Of a stretch of DNA of 64,000 nucleotides, positions 34,925 through 43,170 are shown in pieces. The notes under the pieces were generated by a model. That model ran no database searches. It saw only the letters and a list, made by a program, of their open reading frames with translations, and was not told the origin of the DNA. Location of the stretch: NCBI GenBank assembly GCA_022750115.1, contig JAKIWI010000003.1, positions 98,927-162,926 on the forward strand, written 5' to 3'. Position 1 is the first letter of the stretch, and each line of letters starts with the position of its first letter. This stretch comes from Thermoplasmata archaeon (GTDB taxonomy: Archaea; Thermoplasmatota; Thermoplasmata; Lutacidiplasmatales; UBA184). Both the position numbers and the translations under genes were made by a program.

Positions 34925-36032
34925 GCGAGGCGCCGGGCTTCGGCAACTTCCCGGCCTTCGCGAGGATCCGCTCGAGCGCGGCGAACGTCACGAGGATATC
35001 CGGCCAGTCGGCGATCCCCATGTGGCCGATCCGGAAGATCTTGCCCTTGACCGAGCCCTGGCCGCCCTGGACGGCGACGTTGTAGCGGTCGACCAGGACC
35101 TTGCGGACCTGAGAGTCGTCCATCCCCTGCGGGTTGCGGATCGCGGTGACCGTGTCGCTGGCGTAGCGGCGGTCCGGGAACAGTTCGAGGCCGATGGCGT
35201 CGCACGCGGCGCGCGTCGCCTCCGCGAGTCGGTGGGTGCGCGCGATCCGTCCCTCGAGTCCCTCCTCCTTCAGGAGGACTAGCGCTTCGCGGAGGGCGAG
35301 GAACAACGGCACGGCGGGCGTCCAGGGCGTGTCGTTCGCGGCGATCGACTTGAGGTGCTCCGTCAGGTCGAGGTAGAATGTGCCCGGCGCGAGCTCGGTG
35401 CGCGCGCGCTCGGAGAGGTGCACCATCGCGAGGCCCGGCGGGGCCGCGAGGCCCTTCTGGCTCCCGGCGATGACCGCGTCGAGCCCCCACGCATCGATGG
35501 GGCACGGAACTCCGGCGACCGCGGAGATGCCGTCGACGAGGAACAGGGCGCCCGACTTCTTCACGTGGGAGGCGAGCCCCGCGAGGTCGTTCTGGAGGCC
35601 GACGCTCGTCTCGTTCAACACCACGCAGACCGCCCGGACATCCCCCTTCGCGAGCTCGGCGGCCGCCGCCTCGATCGGGAGGTGCTGGCCCCACGGCGCG
35701 CTCAACGTCGTCACGGGATCGCTGTAGCGCCGCGCGATCGCGTCCGTCCGCTCGCCGAAGTTCCCGTTGGTGAGGACGAGCGTCCGCTGGCCGTGGCGGA
35801 GAAGTCCGGAGTACACCGCCTCGAGGCCGGCGGTCCCGCTCCCCGTAAGGACGACCTGGTGGCCCTTCGTTCCGAACAGGACCGGGAGGAGCTCCCGGAT
35901 CTCCTGGACGACGCCGTGGAAGTAGTCGCCCCGGTGGTTGACGGACGACATGCTCATCGCCCGCAGGACCCGGGGGTGGATCCGGACCGGTCCGGCGATG
36001 AGGAACGTCGCGGTCTCGGGGTCGAACGTCAC
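34896..36032 (-). CDS. Class V aminotransferase (AGXT/serine-pyruvate type), candidate phosphoserine aminotransferase
   Basis: A 378-residue PLP enzyme of the alanine-glyoxylate/serine-pyruvate group. LIAGPVRIHPRVLRAM is the family start, TGSGTAGLEAVYSGLL binds the phosphate, LFLVDGISAVAG holds the PLP Asp, and K193 in GSQKGLAAPPG forms the Schiff base. Its GTG start overlaps the serA stop (GTGA), so it is co-translated with the enzyme that makes 3-phosphohydroxypyruvate. I therefore infer that it aminates that product to phosphoserine. Serine-glyoxylate transamination is the alternative. Confidence 0.85.
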   Translation of the reverse strand: MTFDPETATFLIAGPVRIHPRVLRAMSMSSVNHRGDYFHGVVQEIRELLPVLFGTKGHQVVLTGSGTAGLEAVYSGLLRHGQRTLVLTNGNFGERTDAIARRYSDPVTTLSAPWGQHLPIEAAAAELAKGDVRAVCVVLNETSVGLQNDLAGLASHVKKSGALFLVDGISAVAGVPCPIDAWGLDAVIAGSQKGLAAPPGLAMVHLSERARTELAPGTFYLDLTEHLKSIAANDTPWTPAVPLFLALREALVLLKEEGLEGRIARTHRLAEATRAACDAIGLELFPDRRYASDTVTAIRNPQGMDDSQVRKVLVDRYNVAVQGGQGSVKGKIFRIGHMGIADWPDILVTFAALERILAKAGKLPKPGASLTAIGERIP

Positions 36033-36991
36033 GGGGCGCTCCGCTTCGCCTCGGGATTCACCCACGCTTGTAACGGCTCGCCCTGGAGCGCGCGCAGCGT
36101 CTCCTCGACCACCTGACGGCCGGCGAGGGACTGGCCCTCGCGCGTCGAGGCGCCGAGGTGCGGAGTCGCGAGGACCTTCGGGTGAGCGAGAAGCTTCGCG
36201 CGCGTCGGCGGCTCGTCCTCGAAGACGTCGAGCGCGGCCCCGCCGAGGTGGCCCGATTCGAGGGCCGCGAGCAGCGCCTCCTCGTCGACGAGGGGGCCGC
36301 GCGCGACGTTCACGAGCGCCGCATTCGGCTTCATTTGGGCGAGCCGGCCGGCGTTGATCAGATGGTGGTTCTCGGGCGTGAGCGCCGCGTGGAGGGAGAC
36401 GAAGTCGCTCGACTTCAGGAGGTCGTCCAAGGGGAGCAACGTCGTTGCGTCCTGAGTCACCGTCACGAACGGGTCGAAGGCGACGGTCGTCACGCCGAAC
36501 GCGGCGAGCCGCTTCGCGGTCTCTCGGGCGATGCGCCCGTACCCGACGAAGCCGACCGTCTTCCCCCGGAGCTCCCCACCGTTCTCGCCCCGCTTCCATC
36601 GGCCGGCCTTCGTCTCGACGATCCGGGGGTAGAGCCCCCGCGCGAGCAGGAGCAGAAAGCAGACCGTCAGCTCGGCGACGGCCACGGTCGCCGCGGTCGG
36701 AGCGTTCACGACCCGGATGCCGCGCGCGTTCGCCGCGGTAAGGTCGACGTTGTCGACGCCCACGCCGGCGCGGGCCACGAACTGCAGGTGCGGGGCCCTC
36801 TCGATCAGTTCCCGGGTCACCTTCGTCCGGCTCCGAACGAGGATCCCCCACGCTTCGGGCAGCGACGACTCGAGGGCGTCCGGCCCCGACGTCGCGTCGA
36901 AGACGCGGCACGGGCCGGCCCGCAATAGCTCGACGGCCGCCGCATCGATCGGGTCCGCGACGACGACGACCGGGAGCGGGGGGTCGGGCAT
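36029..36991 (-). CDS. serA: D-3-phosphoglycerate dehydrogenase without regulatory domain
   Basis: A 320-residue NAD-dependent 2-hydroxyacid dehydrogenase. The Rossmann motif GFVGYGRIA is at 147-155 and the catalytic triad is R231 (NVARG), E260 (DVFEDEPP) and H278 (TPHLG). The segment VRSRTKVTRELIERAPHLQFVARAGVGVDNVD is typical of PGDH. It ends shortly after the catalytic region, so it lacks the C-terminal ACT or ASB domain by which serine inhibits long-form PGDH. The start at ATG 36991 is preferred to longer frames because homology begins there. It heads a two-gene serine-synthesis operon. Confidence 0.88.
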   Translation of the reverse strand: MPDPPLPVVVVADPIDAAAVELLRAGPCRVFDATSGPDALESSLPEAWGILVRSRTKVTRELIERAPHLQFVARAGVGVDNVDLTAANARGIRVVNAPTAATVAVAELTVCFLLLLARGLYPRIVETKAGRWKRGENGGELRGKTVGFVGYGRIARETAKRLAAFGVTTVAFDPFVTVTQDATTLLPLDDLLKSSDFVSLHAALTPENHHLINAGRLAQMKPNAALVNVARGPLVDEEALLAALESGHLGGAALDVFEDEPPTRAKLLAHPKVLATPHLGASTREGQSLAGRQVVEETLRALQGEPLQAWVNPEAKRSAP

Positions 36992-37232
36992 CGGCGGCGG
37001 ACGGAAATCGACGGGCAAAACCCTTCCCCCCGCCGCGACGGACCGACTCCCGCGCGAAAGATTGGGCGTCCCTCCCACACTGGGAGGGGGAGTCGGCGCT
37101 GGTCCGATGGACCCACGCGAACGGAAAGCCCGACGGCTCGACCGGGGACCTACGGCGCTGGTGGGGATCGGAGGGAGGGAGGAGCCGGTCGGACGCGCAT
37201 CGACCCGAGCCGGCTCGTTGCAGGAACTGGGC

Positions 37233-37475
37233 CTACGCCGGGCGGGGCTTCGCCCGGACGCCCGGGCGAACTCGGTTTCGGACCCGGACGAGCCCGCGCC
37301 GCGATACGCGGCCGACGCGCTTGCCCGCTCGCTCGACATCGCCGCCGACGGTCTTCGCGCCGCGCTTCACCGTCGAGCTGGCGCGAACGATTCCCTTCTT
37401 CACGTCGCGGCCGACGGTCTTCGAGCCGCGCACGACCTTCGTCTCGACATTCTTTCCTCGTACCTTCATCGACAT
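37233..37475 (-). CDS. Small very basic repetitive protein
   Basis: An 80-residue protein with about one third Lys plus Arg and many Val/Gly, with no cysteines or acidic patches. Short repeats are visible: VVRGSKTVGRDVKKG, TVKRGAKTVGGDVERAGK and so on, each a V/T-x-(K/R)-G unit of about 15 residues. I know no family by name. Such composition suggests nucleic-acid or polyanion binding, e.g. a nucleoid protein. The start may be ATG 37475 or the ATG six bases later. It diverges from the secreted-protein gene. Confidence 0.6.
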   Translation of the reverse strand: MSMKVRGKNVETKVVRGSKTVGRDVKKGIVRASSTVKRGAKTVGGDVERAGKRVGRVSRRGLVRVRNRVRPGVRAKPRPA

Positions 37476-37520
37476 TCGGACACTTCCTTTCCGACGAGCG
37501 ATCCGCGGGGGTTAACGGTG

Positions 37521-37569
37521 CCCTGAACTCGAATTGAGGTGCTTAGGGCTGCGCGACTACCGTCAGGGA
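37521..37569 (+). repeat. Left arm of a 49-bp imperfect inverted repeat
   Basis: By hand alignment this arm matches the reverse complement of 38539-38587 at 38 of 49 positions, including an exact 14-bp core TTAGGGCTGCGCGA (37543-37556). It contains its own small palindrome CTCGAATTGAG. The pair encloses the secreted-protein gene. Confidence 0.6.
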
Positions 37570-37683
37570 AAAAGGCCGCCCTCGCGGTGTATCCCCCCCA
37601 TCTCCCACTTCGAGCCGAGATTTTTTTCTGTCGCAAGCAGCCCTCCGAGAGGAGACATACTCGCCCGGGCCGGTGGTCTCTCT

Positions 37684-37691
37684 GCTTAACT
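37684..37691 (+). promoter_or_regulatory. TATA box for the secreted-protein gene
   Basis: GCTTAACT lies about 25 nt before ATG 37713, consistent with a nearly leaderless message. An eight-T run at 37620-37627 lies upstream. Confidence 0.45.
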
Positions 37692-37712
37692 CGCGACGTG
37701 CTCCGGCAGGGC

Positions 37713-38513
37713 ATGATGTCGATCGTCGACCGCCCTGGTAAATCGAGCGGGCAAACTCATCGGCGCCGACTTCGCGCGCGCGTCCTTGGAGTCGGGATCG
37801 TATTGGCCATCATCGTCTTGTTGGCGCTCCCCCAAGTCACGTCTGGCGCGGCCCCCGCGGTACAGCTGCTTCCGCCGTTCGGCCGCGGAACGCATTACTC
37901 GTCCACCAGCGGAGGCGGCGCGGTCGGGGTGCCGGGCTGTAACGGGACTCAGGCAACGATCGTCCAACCATCGTTTAACCAAGGCGCCGGGTCTTTCCAC
38001 TTCGCGGGAGTTGCCGGTGTGAACGGATTGAATTATTCCGGCTTCAGGTGCTCATTGAGCGAATACGTCCAGGGATTCGTCACGTACACGAGCCCAACTT
38101 TCGTAGCCCCGTCCTCCGGTCTGATGGTCGTGCGTGAGTACCTTCAGTTCGACTGGAACCTGTCATTCTCCACGTTGGCCTCGCCGAGTACATTCCATCG
38201 CGAGTGCTCTGCCTACTCTACCATCGAGTACACGACCGAGCTTTTCAATCCGAGCCTGAATCTCCTCGTAGGGTCGGCCACCGCCATCTTCGCGCCTACC
38301 GTTAGCGGGTGCAACTCCACCGGGACGATCCGCGGTCCCGGGAACGTTTCGATTCCCATCGTAGTCGCCCTGACGGCAGGCCAACACTACGTGTTCCTGG
38401 CCTCCTTGAAAGAATACCTCGCAGTTCGGGCCGGCCACGGGAGTTCGATCTCTGCTACCCTCTCCGTGGGTGCCACGGCGCCGGTCCGCTTGCAGATGGT
38501 AACTGTTCGGTAG
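37713..38513 (+). CDS. Secreted or membrane-anchored protein of unknown function
   Basis: A 266-residue exported protein. After a basic N-terminus (THRRRLRARVL) there is a Sec helix (VLGVGIVLAIIVLLALPQVTSGAAP, about residues 23-47). The rest is a beta-rich, Ser/Thr/Asn-rich extracellular domain with five cysteines that could pair. No known domain was recognised. GC is lower and codon use looser than in its neighbours, and 49-bp imperfect inverted repeats flank it, so it may have been brought in on a small mobile unit. Confidence 0.75.
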   Translation: MMSIVDRPGKSSGQTHRRRLRARVLGVGIVLAIIVLLALPQVTSGAAPAVQLLPPFGRGTHYSSTSGGGAVGVPGCNGTQATIVQPSFNQGAGSFHFAGVAGVNGLNYSGFRCSLSEYVQGFVTYTSPTFVAPSSGLMVVREYLQFDWNLSFSTLASPSTFHRECSAYSTIEYTTELFNPSLNLLVGSATAIFAPTVSGCNSTGTIRGPGNVSIPIVVALTAGQHYVFLASLKEYLAVRAGHGSSISATLSVGATAPVRLQMVTVR

Positions 38514-38538
38514 TCGGCGGTTCCCCCGCGAAGTTCGG

Positions 38539-38587
38539 TCCCCGACGGGAATCGCGCAGCCCTAACGACGCGAATTCGAATCGAGGG
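38539..38587 (-). repeat. Right arm of the 49-bp imperfect inverted repeat
   Basis: Reverse-complement partner of 37521-37569. The 14-bp core TCGCGCAGCCCTAA is exact, and the GACGCGAATTCG region contains a palindromic CGAATTCG. It begins 26 nt after the secreted-protein stop. Confidence 0.6.
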
Positions 38588-38729
38588 GATTGGTAGGCGC
38601 GATCGCTGAGAACAGACCTTCCCGCCGCGCCGGGAAATCAACCCGCGGGCTTCGGACACCCGCGGGGTCGGGGCGGCCCGCACCGAGCCCGTGGTCCGAT
38701 GTCGGGTCCGGTGGGTCGGGAGTCGGAGG

Positions 38730-39680
38730 TCAGCGGAGCTTCGGGACGGGCACGCGGGTCAGGGCGGCTTCGACGAGGGCCGGCCCCCGGACCCCGCGGA
38801 TCCACGGCTCGGGCTTGACGATCAGGCGATGGGCGAGCGCGGGCACAGCGAGCGCCTTGACGTCGTCTGGGACGACATAGTCGCGCCCCTCGACGAGCGC
38901 GCGCGCCCGCGAGAGCTTGAGCAGCGCGAGGGAACCGCGCGGCGAAGCGCCGACCTCGGCGCGCGAATCGGTGCGCGTCGCGCCGACGAGGTCGACGACG
39001 TAGGACTCGACCGCGGGGTCGACCGTGACGTCTTCGGCGGCGCGCTGGATCGCGAGGAACTCGCCCGGCTTCAGCACGCCCGGGACCTCGACCTCATCGG
39101 TCTTTCGGGCGCCCCGGCGCGCGAGGATCGTCCGCTCCTCCTGCGCCGTCGGGTAACCGACCGCGAGGCGCATCAGGAACCGGTCGACCTGGGCCTCGGG
39201 GAGCGGGTACGTCCCCTCGAGCTCGAGCGGGTTCTGGGTCGCGAGGACCAGGAACGGCCGTTCCAAGGGATGCGTCGTCCGCTCGCTCGTCACCTGGTAC
39301 TCCTGCATCGCCTCGAGGAGCGCGGACTGGACCTTCGGCGGCGCCCGGTTGATCTCGTCGGCGAGCAGCACGTTGGTGAACACGGGACCGGGTCGGAACT
39401 CGAACGTGCGGTGCTCGGAGTCGTAGACCTCCCCGCCCGTGATGTCGTGCGGCAGCAGGTCCGCCGTGAACTGAACCCGCGCGAAGCCGAGGCCGAGCGC
39501 GCGCGCGAACGACTTCGCGGTGAGCGTCTTCCCGAGGCCGGGCAGGTCTTCGAGCAGGATGTGGCCGTCGGCGACGAGGCCGACGGCGACGAGCTGGACC
39601 GCGACATCGCGGCCAACGACCGCGGTGTGGACGGCGTCGACGACCGCCGCCAGTCGCGCCCGCGCTTCCGCCCCGTTCAC
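38730..39680 (-). CDS. MoxR-family AAA+ ATPase
   Basis: A 316-residue AAA+ ATPase of the MoxR type. Walker A (EDLPGLGKT) is at about residues 44-52, Walker B (VLLADEINRAPPKVQSALLEAMQE) at about 107-130, and TQNPLELEGTYPLPEAQVDRFLM is the sensor region typical of MoxR. Such proteins act with DUF58 and VWA proteins in metal insertion or complex assembly. It follows a DUF4129-DUF58 operon on the same strand but after a 264-nt gap, with its own TATA-like GTTATAG (39719-39729) and a GTG start. So it is probably a functional partner with a separate promoter. Confidence 0.92.
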   Translation of the reverse strand: MNGAEARARLAAVVDAVHTAVVGRDVAVQLVAVGLVADGHILLEDLPGLGKTLTAKSFARALGLGFARVQFTADLLPHDITGGEVYDSEHRTFEFRPGPVFTNVLLADEINRAPPKVQSALLEAMQEYQVTSERTTHPLERPFLVLATQNPLELEGTYPLPEAQVDRFLMRLAVGYPTAQEERTILARRGARKTDEVEVPGVLKPGEFLAIQRAAEDVTVDPAVESYVVDLVGATRTDSRAEVGASPRGSLALLKLSRARALVEGRDYVVPDDVKALAVPALAHRLIVKPEPWIRGVRGPALVEAALTRVPVPKLR

Positions 39681-39718
39681 GGTCTCGGGGTCTCCCGACG
39701 GGGGGCGGAGCGCGGGGG

Positions 39719-39729
39719 GACTATAACCC
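39719..39729 (-). promoter_or_regulatory. TATA box for the MoxR ATPase gene
   Basis: The minus strand shows GGTTATAGTCC about 40-48 nt upstream of the GTG start at 39680, implying a ~20-nt leader. The 264-nt spacer 39681-39944 otherwise shows no gene. Confidence 0.5.
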
Positions 39730-39944
39730 CCGCTTCGACGGGCGAGTCTGTCCCCCGGCCGTAACGGTGCGGCGTCACGGTAGGCCGTCCGGCCCCCTCG
39801 GCTTCCTGACCCGGCCGGGGATATCGGACGCCGGGGTTGTCCTCACCTCATCCCTTGCGGACGACCCGTCCGCGTGCGGTCGAGAGGGACCCTTCGTCGG
39901 TGTCCGGGCAGCGTCTGCCGCCGTGCCGCGCACCGGGGCGTCGG

Positions 39945-40475
39945 TCATAGCGCTTCTCCCGCGCCGCCCGGTTCCCGCAACGCGCCGAAGAGCGCCCACA
40001 GCACGAGGGCGAGGGCGGCGACGATCGAAACGGCGGCGAGACCCACGGCCGCATTGGCGGGGGGAAGGGCGAAGGTGGCGAGCAGTGCGACGGCCAGACC
40101 GACCCCGGGAAGGAGGAGCGCGTCCACCGGCTCGGGGCCCCGTCGGGATTCCCGCGGCGTGTCGGAGTTCCAGAGGAGGACCGCGAGGCCGGCGAGTCCC
40201 GCCAAGACCACGACGATCGCCGATGGCGTCGCGAGGACCGCGAGGACACCGACCCCTGCGAGGACCGGAAGGATCCCGTACTCCTGGGCGGCGGGGGATC
40301 GAGTGGCGCGGAGGAGCAGCGAGACCGTCACCAGGACGAGCGGGAGCACGACCGCGACGAGCAGCGGGATCCGGCCGACGACTCCGATGAGGGCCGCGAG
40401 CACCGTCACGACCCCGGCGTCCCGGATCGACCGGCTCCCGAGGACGAACCGAGCGGCGGCCAGGTCGTCCGTCAT
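39945..40475 (-). CDS. Small membrane protein in the MoxR/DUF58 cluster
   Basis: A 176-residue membrane protein with about five helices (e.g. AGVVTVLAALIGVVGRIPLLVAVVLPLVLVTVSLLL) and few loops. No family is recognised. It overlaps the DUF58 gene by 4 nt (ATGA) and is the last gene of the DUF4129 operon. Its position suggests a membrane anchor for the DUF58/MoxR system. Confidence 0.75.
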   Translation of the reverse strand: MTDDLAAARFVLGSRSIRDAGVVTVLAALIGVVGRIPLLVAVVLPLVLVTVSLLLRATRSPAAQEYGILPVLAGVGVLAVLATPSAIVVVLAGLAGLAVLLWNSDTPRESRRGPEPVDALLLPGVGLAVALLATFALPPANAAVGLAAVSIVAALALVLWALFGALREPGGAGEAL

Positions 40476-41767
40476 CCGACGGGCCTCCGTCCGCTCGGCC
40501 GGGCGAAAAAGCTCGCGAGCGGGGCGAGCGACCAGTAGTCATCCCACTCGACGACGGGGGCTTCGCTCCACGCGTCCGCGACGCGCCGTCGGCGAACGAG
40601 GTTGAGAAGGCGGAGCGCACGGCGGTCGTCCTCGCCCGCGCGCCCGACGGTCGGGCCCAAGAGCGGGACGGGAGAGGGACTGAGGACGAACGCTGGAAAC
40701 CCGCGGCGCCGGAGGTGGGGGAGGACGACGGTGGCGTCGTCGTCGGCGAGCGCCGAGATGAGGACCGTGGTCACCCCGGCCGGAAAGTACCGGCGCAACG
40801 AGACGCCGAGCCGCTCCGGGGGACCGGCCTCGGCGCCGACGGTGGCCGACTGCAGCGCGCGGAGGAGACGGAACCGCTGGCGACGACCCGAGCCGAGGGG
40901 GATCGGGGCGACGAAGTCGGTGAACAGCGCGAGCCCAACGCGGGCCTTCTGGGAGAGGAACGACTCGGCGAGACCGTACGCGCCCGCGCACGCAACCGAG
41001 GCGAGACGCGCGTCGAGCTCCGCCCCAAGCGTGGTCGGTCGGAGGTCGACGACGATGAGGAGGTCCCCGGTGCGTTCGACACGGAAATCGTTCGCGAGCA
41101 TCCGGCCGACGCGGGCCGTCGCGCGCCAGTTCACCTGGCGGACCGTGTCGCCCGGGACGTGGGGCCGCAGTCCGAAGAACTCCCCTGCGCTCCCGAGCTG
41201 GCGGGCCCGGATCTCGCCGGGGAGCGGCGTCGTCCGTCGAAGCGGGGCGCGCGCGGCGCGGGCGAGTTCCGGCGGAAACCGCTGGACCCGGATCGCCTCG
41301 CCCCCGCAGGGGAGCATCCGTTCAACGAGGCCGAGGGGGTCGCGCCACGTGAGGCCGGGGCGAGGTACCGTGGTGAGACAGGGGTAGGGGGCGGCCCAGT
41401 GCAGGCGGAACTCGACGGCCGGCCCGACCGTCCGAACCTCGGCTGGGCTCACCTCGACGAGCGGCTCGGGGCGGAAGAACTCGGGCAGGAGGCCGGAGGC
41501 GAGGCGGGCGTCGGGCACCTCGAACCGTCCTTCGATCTCCACCGACTCCCGGGCGCCCGACGCGCTCCACGTGAGCTGCGATTCGCCGTCCGAGCGCTGC
41601 GCGCCGAGCGCCGCGGCCACCGGCCCCAGCAGGAGCGGGAGGGCGAGGAACAGCGGCACCGGTGTACGGGCCGCCACCGCCGCGACCGCGAGCGCGGCGC
41701 CCGCCGCGAACAGGACCAGTGCCCTCGGTCGGAACCGAAGCGGCGCCTTCGAGCTCGGCGAGCTCAC
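40472..41767 (-). CDS. DUF58 protein (VWA-like domain) partner of MoxR
   Basis: A 431-residue DUF58 protein. Two N-terminal helices (residues ~13-55) are followed by a beta domain and then the conserved core: LGSAGEFFGLRPHVPGDTVRQVNWRATARVGRMLANDF, and DLLIVVDLRPT with a MIDAS-like acidic start of a von Willebrand A-like fold. Such proteins pair with MoxR ATPases. It overlaps genes on both sides by 4 nt. The exact process (exopolysaccharide, stress, or complex assembly) is unknown. Confidence 0.9.
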   Translation of the reverse strand: MSSPSSKAPLRFRPRALVLFAAGAALAVAAVAARTPVPLFLALPLLLGPVAAALGAQRSDGESQLTWSASGARESVEIEGRFEVPDARLASGLLPEFFRPEPLVEVSPAEVRTVGPAVEFRLHWAAPYPCLTTVPRPGLTWRDPLGLVERMLPCGGEAIRVQRFPPELARAARAPLRRTTPLPGEIRARQLGSAGEFFGLRPHVPGDTVRQVNWRATARVGRMLANDFRVERTGDLLIVVDLRPTTLGAELDARLASVACAGAYGLAESFLSQKARVGLALFTDFVAPIPLGSGRRQRFRLLRALQSATVGAEAGPPERLGVSLRRYFPAGVTTVLISALADDDATVVLPHLRRRGFPAFVLSPSPVPLLGPTVGRAGEDDRRALRLLNLVRRRRVADAWSEAPVVEWDDYWSLAPLASFFARPSGRRPVG

Positions 41768-42174
41768 GTCTCCCTCTCCAGTCGGTCGAGCCGCTCATCC
41801 AGCCAGGACCGGAATCGGACCGCGTCGAGGGTCATGATCCGCCGCTCCTCATCGGGGTTCATCCCGACCGCCGCGGACGGGTCGCGGCGGTGTTCGAGCG
41901 ATACCACAGCGGCCACGATCGCCTGTCGGCCCAGAGGGCCCGACCGGAACGAGTCGCGGAGGAGCACCAGGGTCGACCCGATCACTTGCGGGGCGGGCGC
42001 GTACCGAGGACGGACCGAGGGCGAGAGGACGAGCACGCCGGCGATCGAGGCCAGCGCGACGCCGCTGACGGCGAGCTCGACCTCCAGCCCCGGGTTGGCG
42101 GTCGCCGCGACGGCGAGGAAGGCGGCCACGCCACCCAGGCCGAACAGTACGAGCGCGGCCAGCTCGCCTCTCAC
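41764..42174 (-). CDS. Small membrane protein in the MoxR/DUF58 cluster
   Basis: A 136-residue protein with two N-terminal helices (ELAALVLFGLGGVAAFLAVAATAN and VELAVSGVALASIAGVLVLS) and a soluble helical C-terminus ending SWLDERLDRLE. DUF7269-like small membrane proteins occur in halo- and thermoplasmatal MoxR clusters, but I cannot assign this by sequence alone. It overlaps the DUF4129 and DUF58 genes by 4 nt each. Confidence 0.75.
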   Translation of the reverse strand: MRGELAALVLFGLGGVAAFLAVAATANPGLEVELAVSGVALASIAGVLVLSPSVRPRYAPAPQVIGSTLVLLRDSFRSGPLGRQAIVAAVVSLEHRRDPSAAVGMNPDEERRIMTLDAVRFRSWLDERLDRLERET

Positions 42175-43112
42175 GTCGGTCTCCCGACGTCGAGCGCCGC
42201 GAGGATCCGTTGGAGCGCGGCGCGGGCCCGGACCCCATCATCGCGCGTCATCGCGTGCACGGAGTAGCGAGCCTCCTCGAACAAGGCCGTCAGTTCCCGG
42301 GCCGCCGCCGGAGGGAGGGCGAGCCGCTCCACCGAGAGCGACTCGAGCTCCCGCGCGGTCCGCGCCTCGGCGTTCTCGATCTTCGGGTCGATGGCGACCA
42401 GGAGCCGGGCGTACAGCGCGACGATGACCGCGCGCGGGTCCGCGTTGGGGTCGGACTCCAGCTGCTCGAGAGTATCGGCGATCTCGGCCCGGGTCCGCTC
42501 GGCGATGGTCGGAGCGGGGACCACTCGCGGTCCCGAATTGCGAGGTCGGAGTGCGACCGCGAGCGGGATCGCCACGAGCACGACGACGACCGCGATGCCC
42601 AGCACGACCACATAGCCGGTCCACCCCGGGACGGACCACGAGCCGAACGTGAGGTTCCCCAAGGGTGCGCCCATCGGGGGTACGGGGTGCGGGGGCGGTC
42701 CCATCATGCCATTCCCGTTGGGCCCGGACGCGGGTGTGTTGGCCGGCGGGTAGGCGATCAGGTGGCTGATGGCGATGAAGCCGAGGAACAGGAGGAACAT
42801 CACGAGGAACACGACCATCGAACGGCCCATCGACTGGGCCCCCGAGGGGTCCCGGATCCGTTGGACCACCCGGTAGACGATCCAGATCACCACCAGGGCG
42901 ATGACGACGCCCGAGAACACCTGGAGGGCGGAGTAACCCACGGTGAAGCCGGGCTCGCTCAGGAACGAGGGCGAGGGAGCGGGGGGCCCGGAGAGCAGCG
43001 CGGCCGCGACGCCGATGAGCACGGCGGCGAGGATGAACACCAACGCGAGGGGGGACGCGCGCGGCCGCGGCGGGGGACCCGTTGCCACGCCGGAGCGAGT
43101 CGCGGGCTCCAT
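42171..43112 (-). CDS. DUF4129 membrane protein (head of the MoxR/DUF58 operon)
   Basis: A 313-residue protein with four helices (e.g. LALVFILAAVLIGVAAALLS, VGYSALQVFSGVVIALVVIWIVYRVVQRI) and a C-terminal domain of the DUF4129 type: SDPNADPRAVIVALYARLLVAIDPKI...ARTARELESLSVERLALPPAAARELTALFEEARYSVHAM. DUF4129 is commonly linked with MoxR/DUF58 and, in bacteria, transglutaminase-like proteins, which are absent here. It starts 58 nt after the GNAT gene. Confidence 0.85.
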   Translation of the reverse strand: MEPATRSGVATGPPPRPRASPLALVFILAAVLIGVAAALLSGPPAPSPSFLSEPGFTVGYSALQVFSGVVIALVVIWIVYRVVQRIRDPSGAQSMGRSMVVFLVMFLLFLGFIAISHLIAYPPANTPASGPNGNGMMGPPPHPVPPMGAPLGNLTFGSWSVPGWTGYVVVLGIAVVVVLVAIPLAVALRPRNSGPRVVPAPTIAERTRAEIADTLEQLESDPNADPRAVIVALYARLLVAIDPKIENAEARTARELESLSVERLALPPAAARELTALFEEARYSVHAMTRDDGVRARAALQRILAALDVGRPT

Positions 43113-43170
43113 ATCCGCGTTTCACGAGCGCGGGAGGGGGCACCCGGGCGATCCGCTGGGATTCGAGCGG

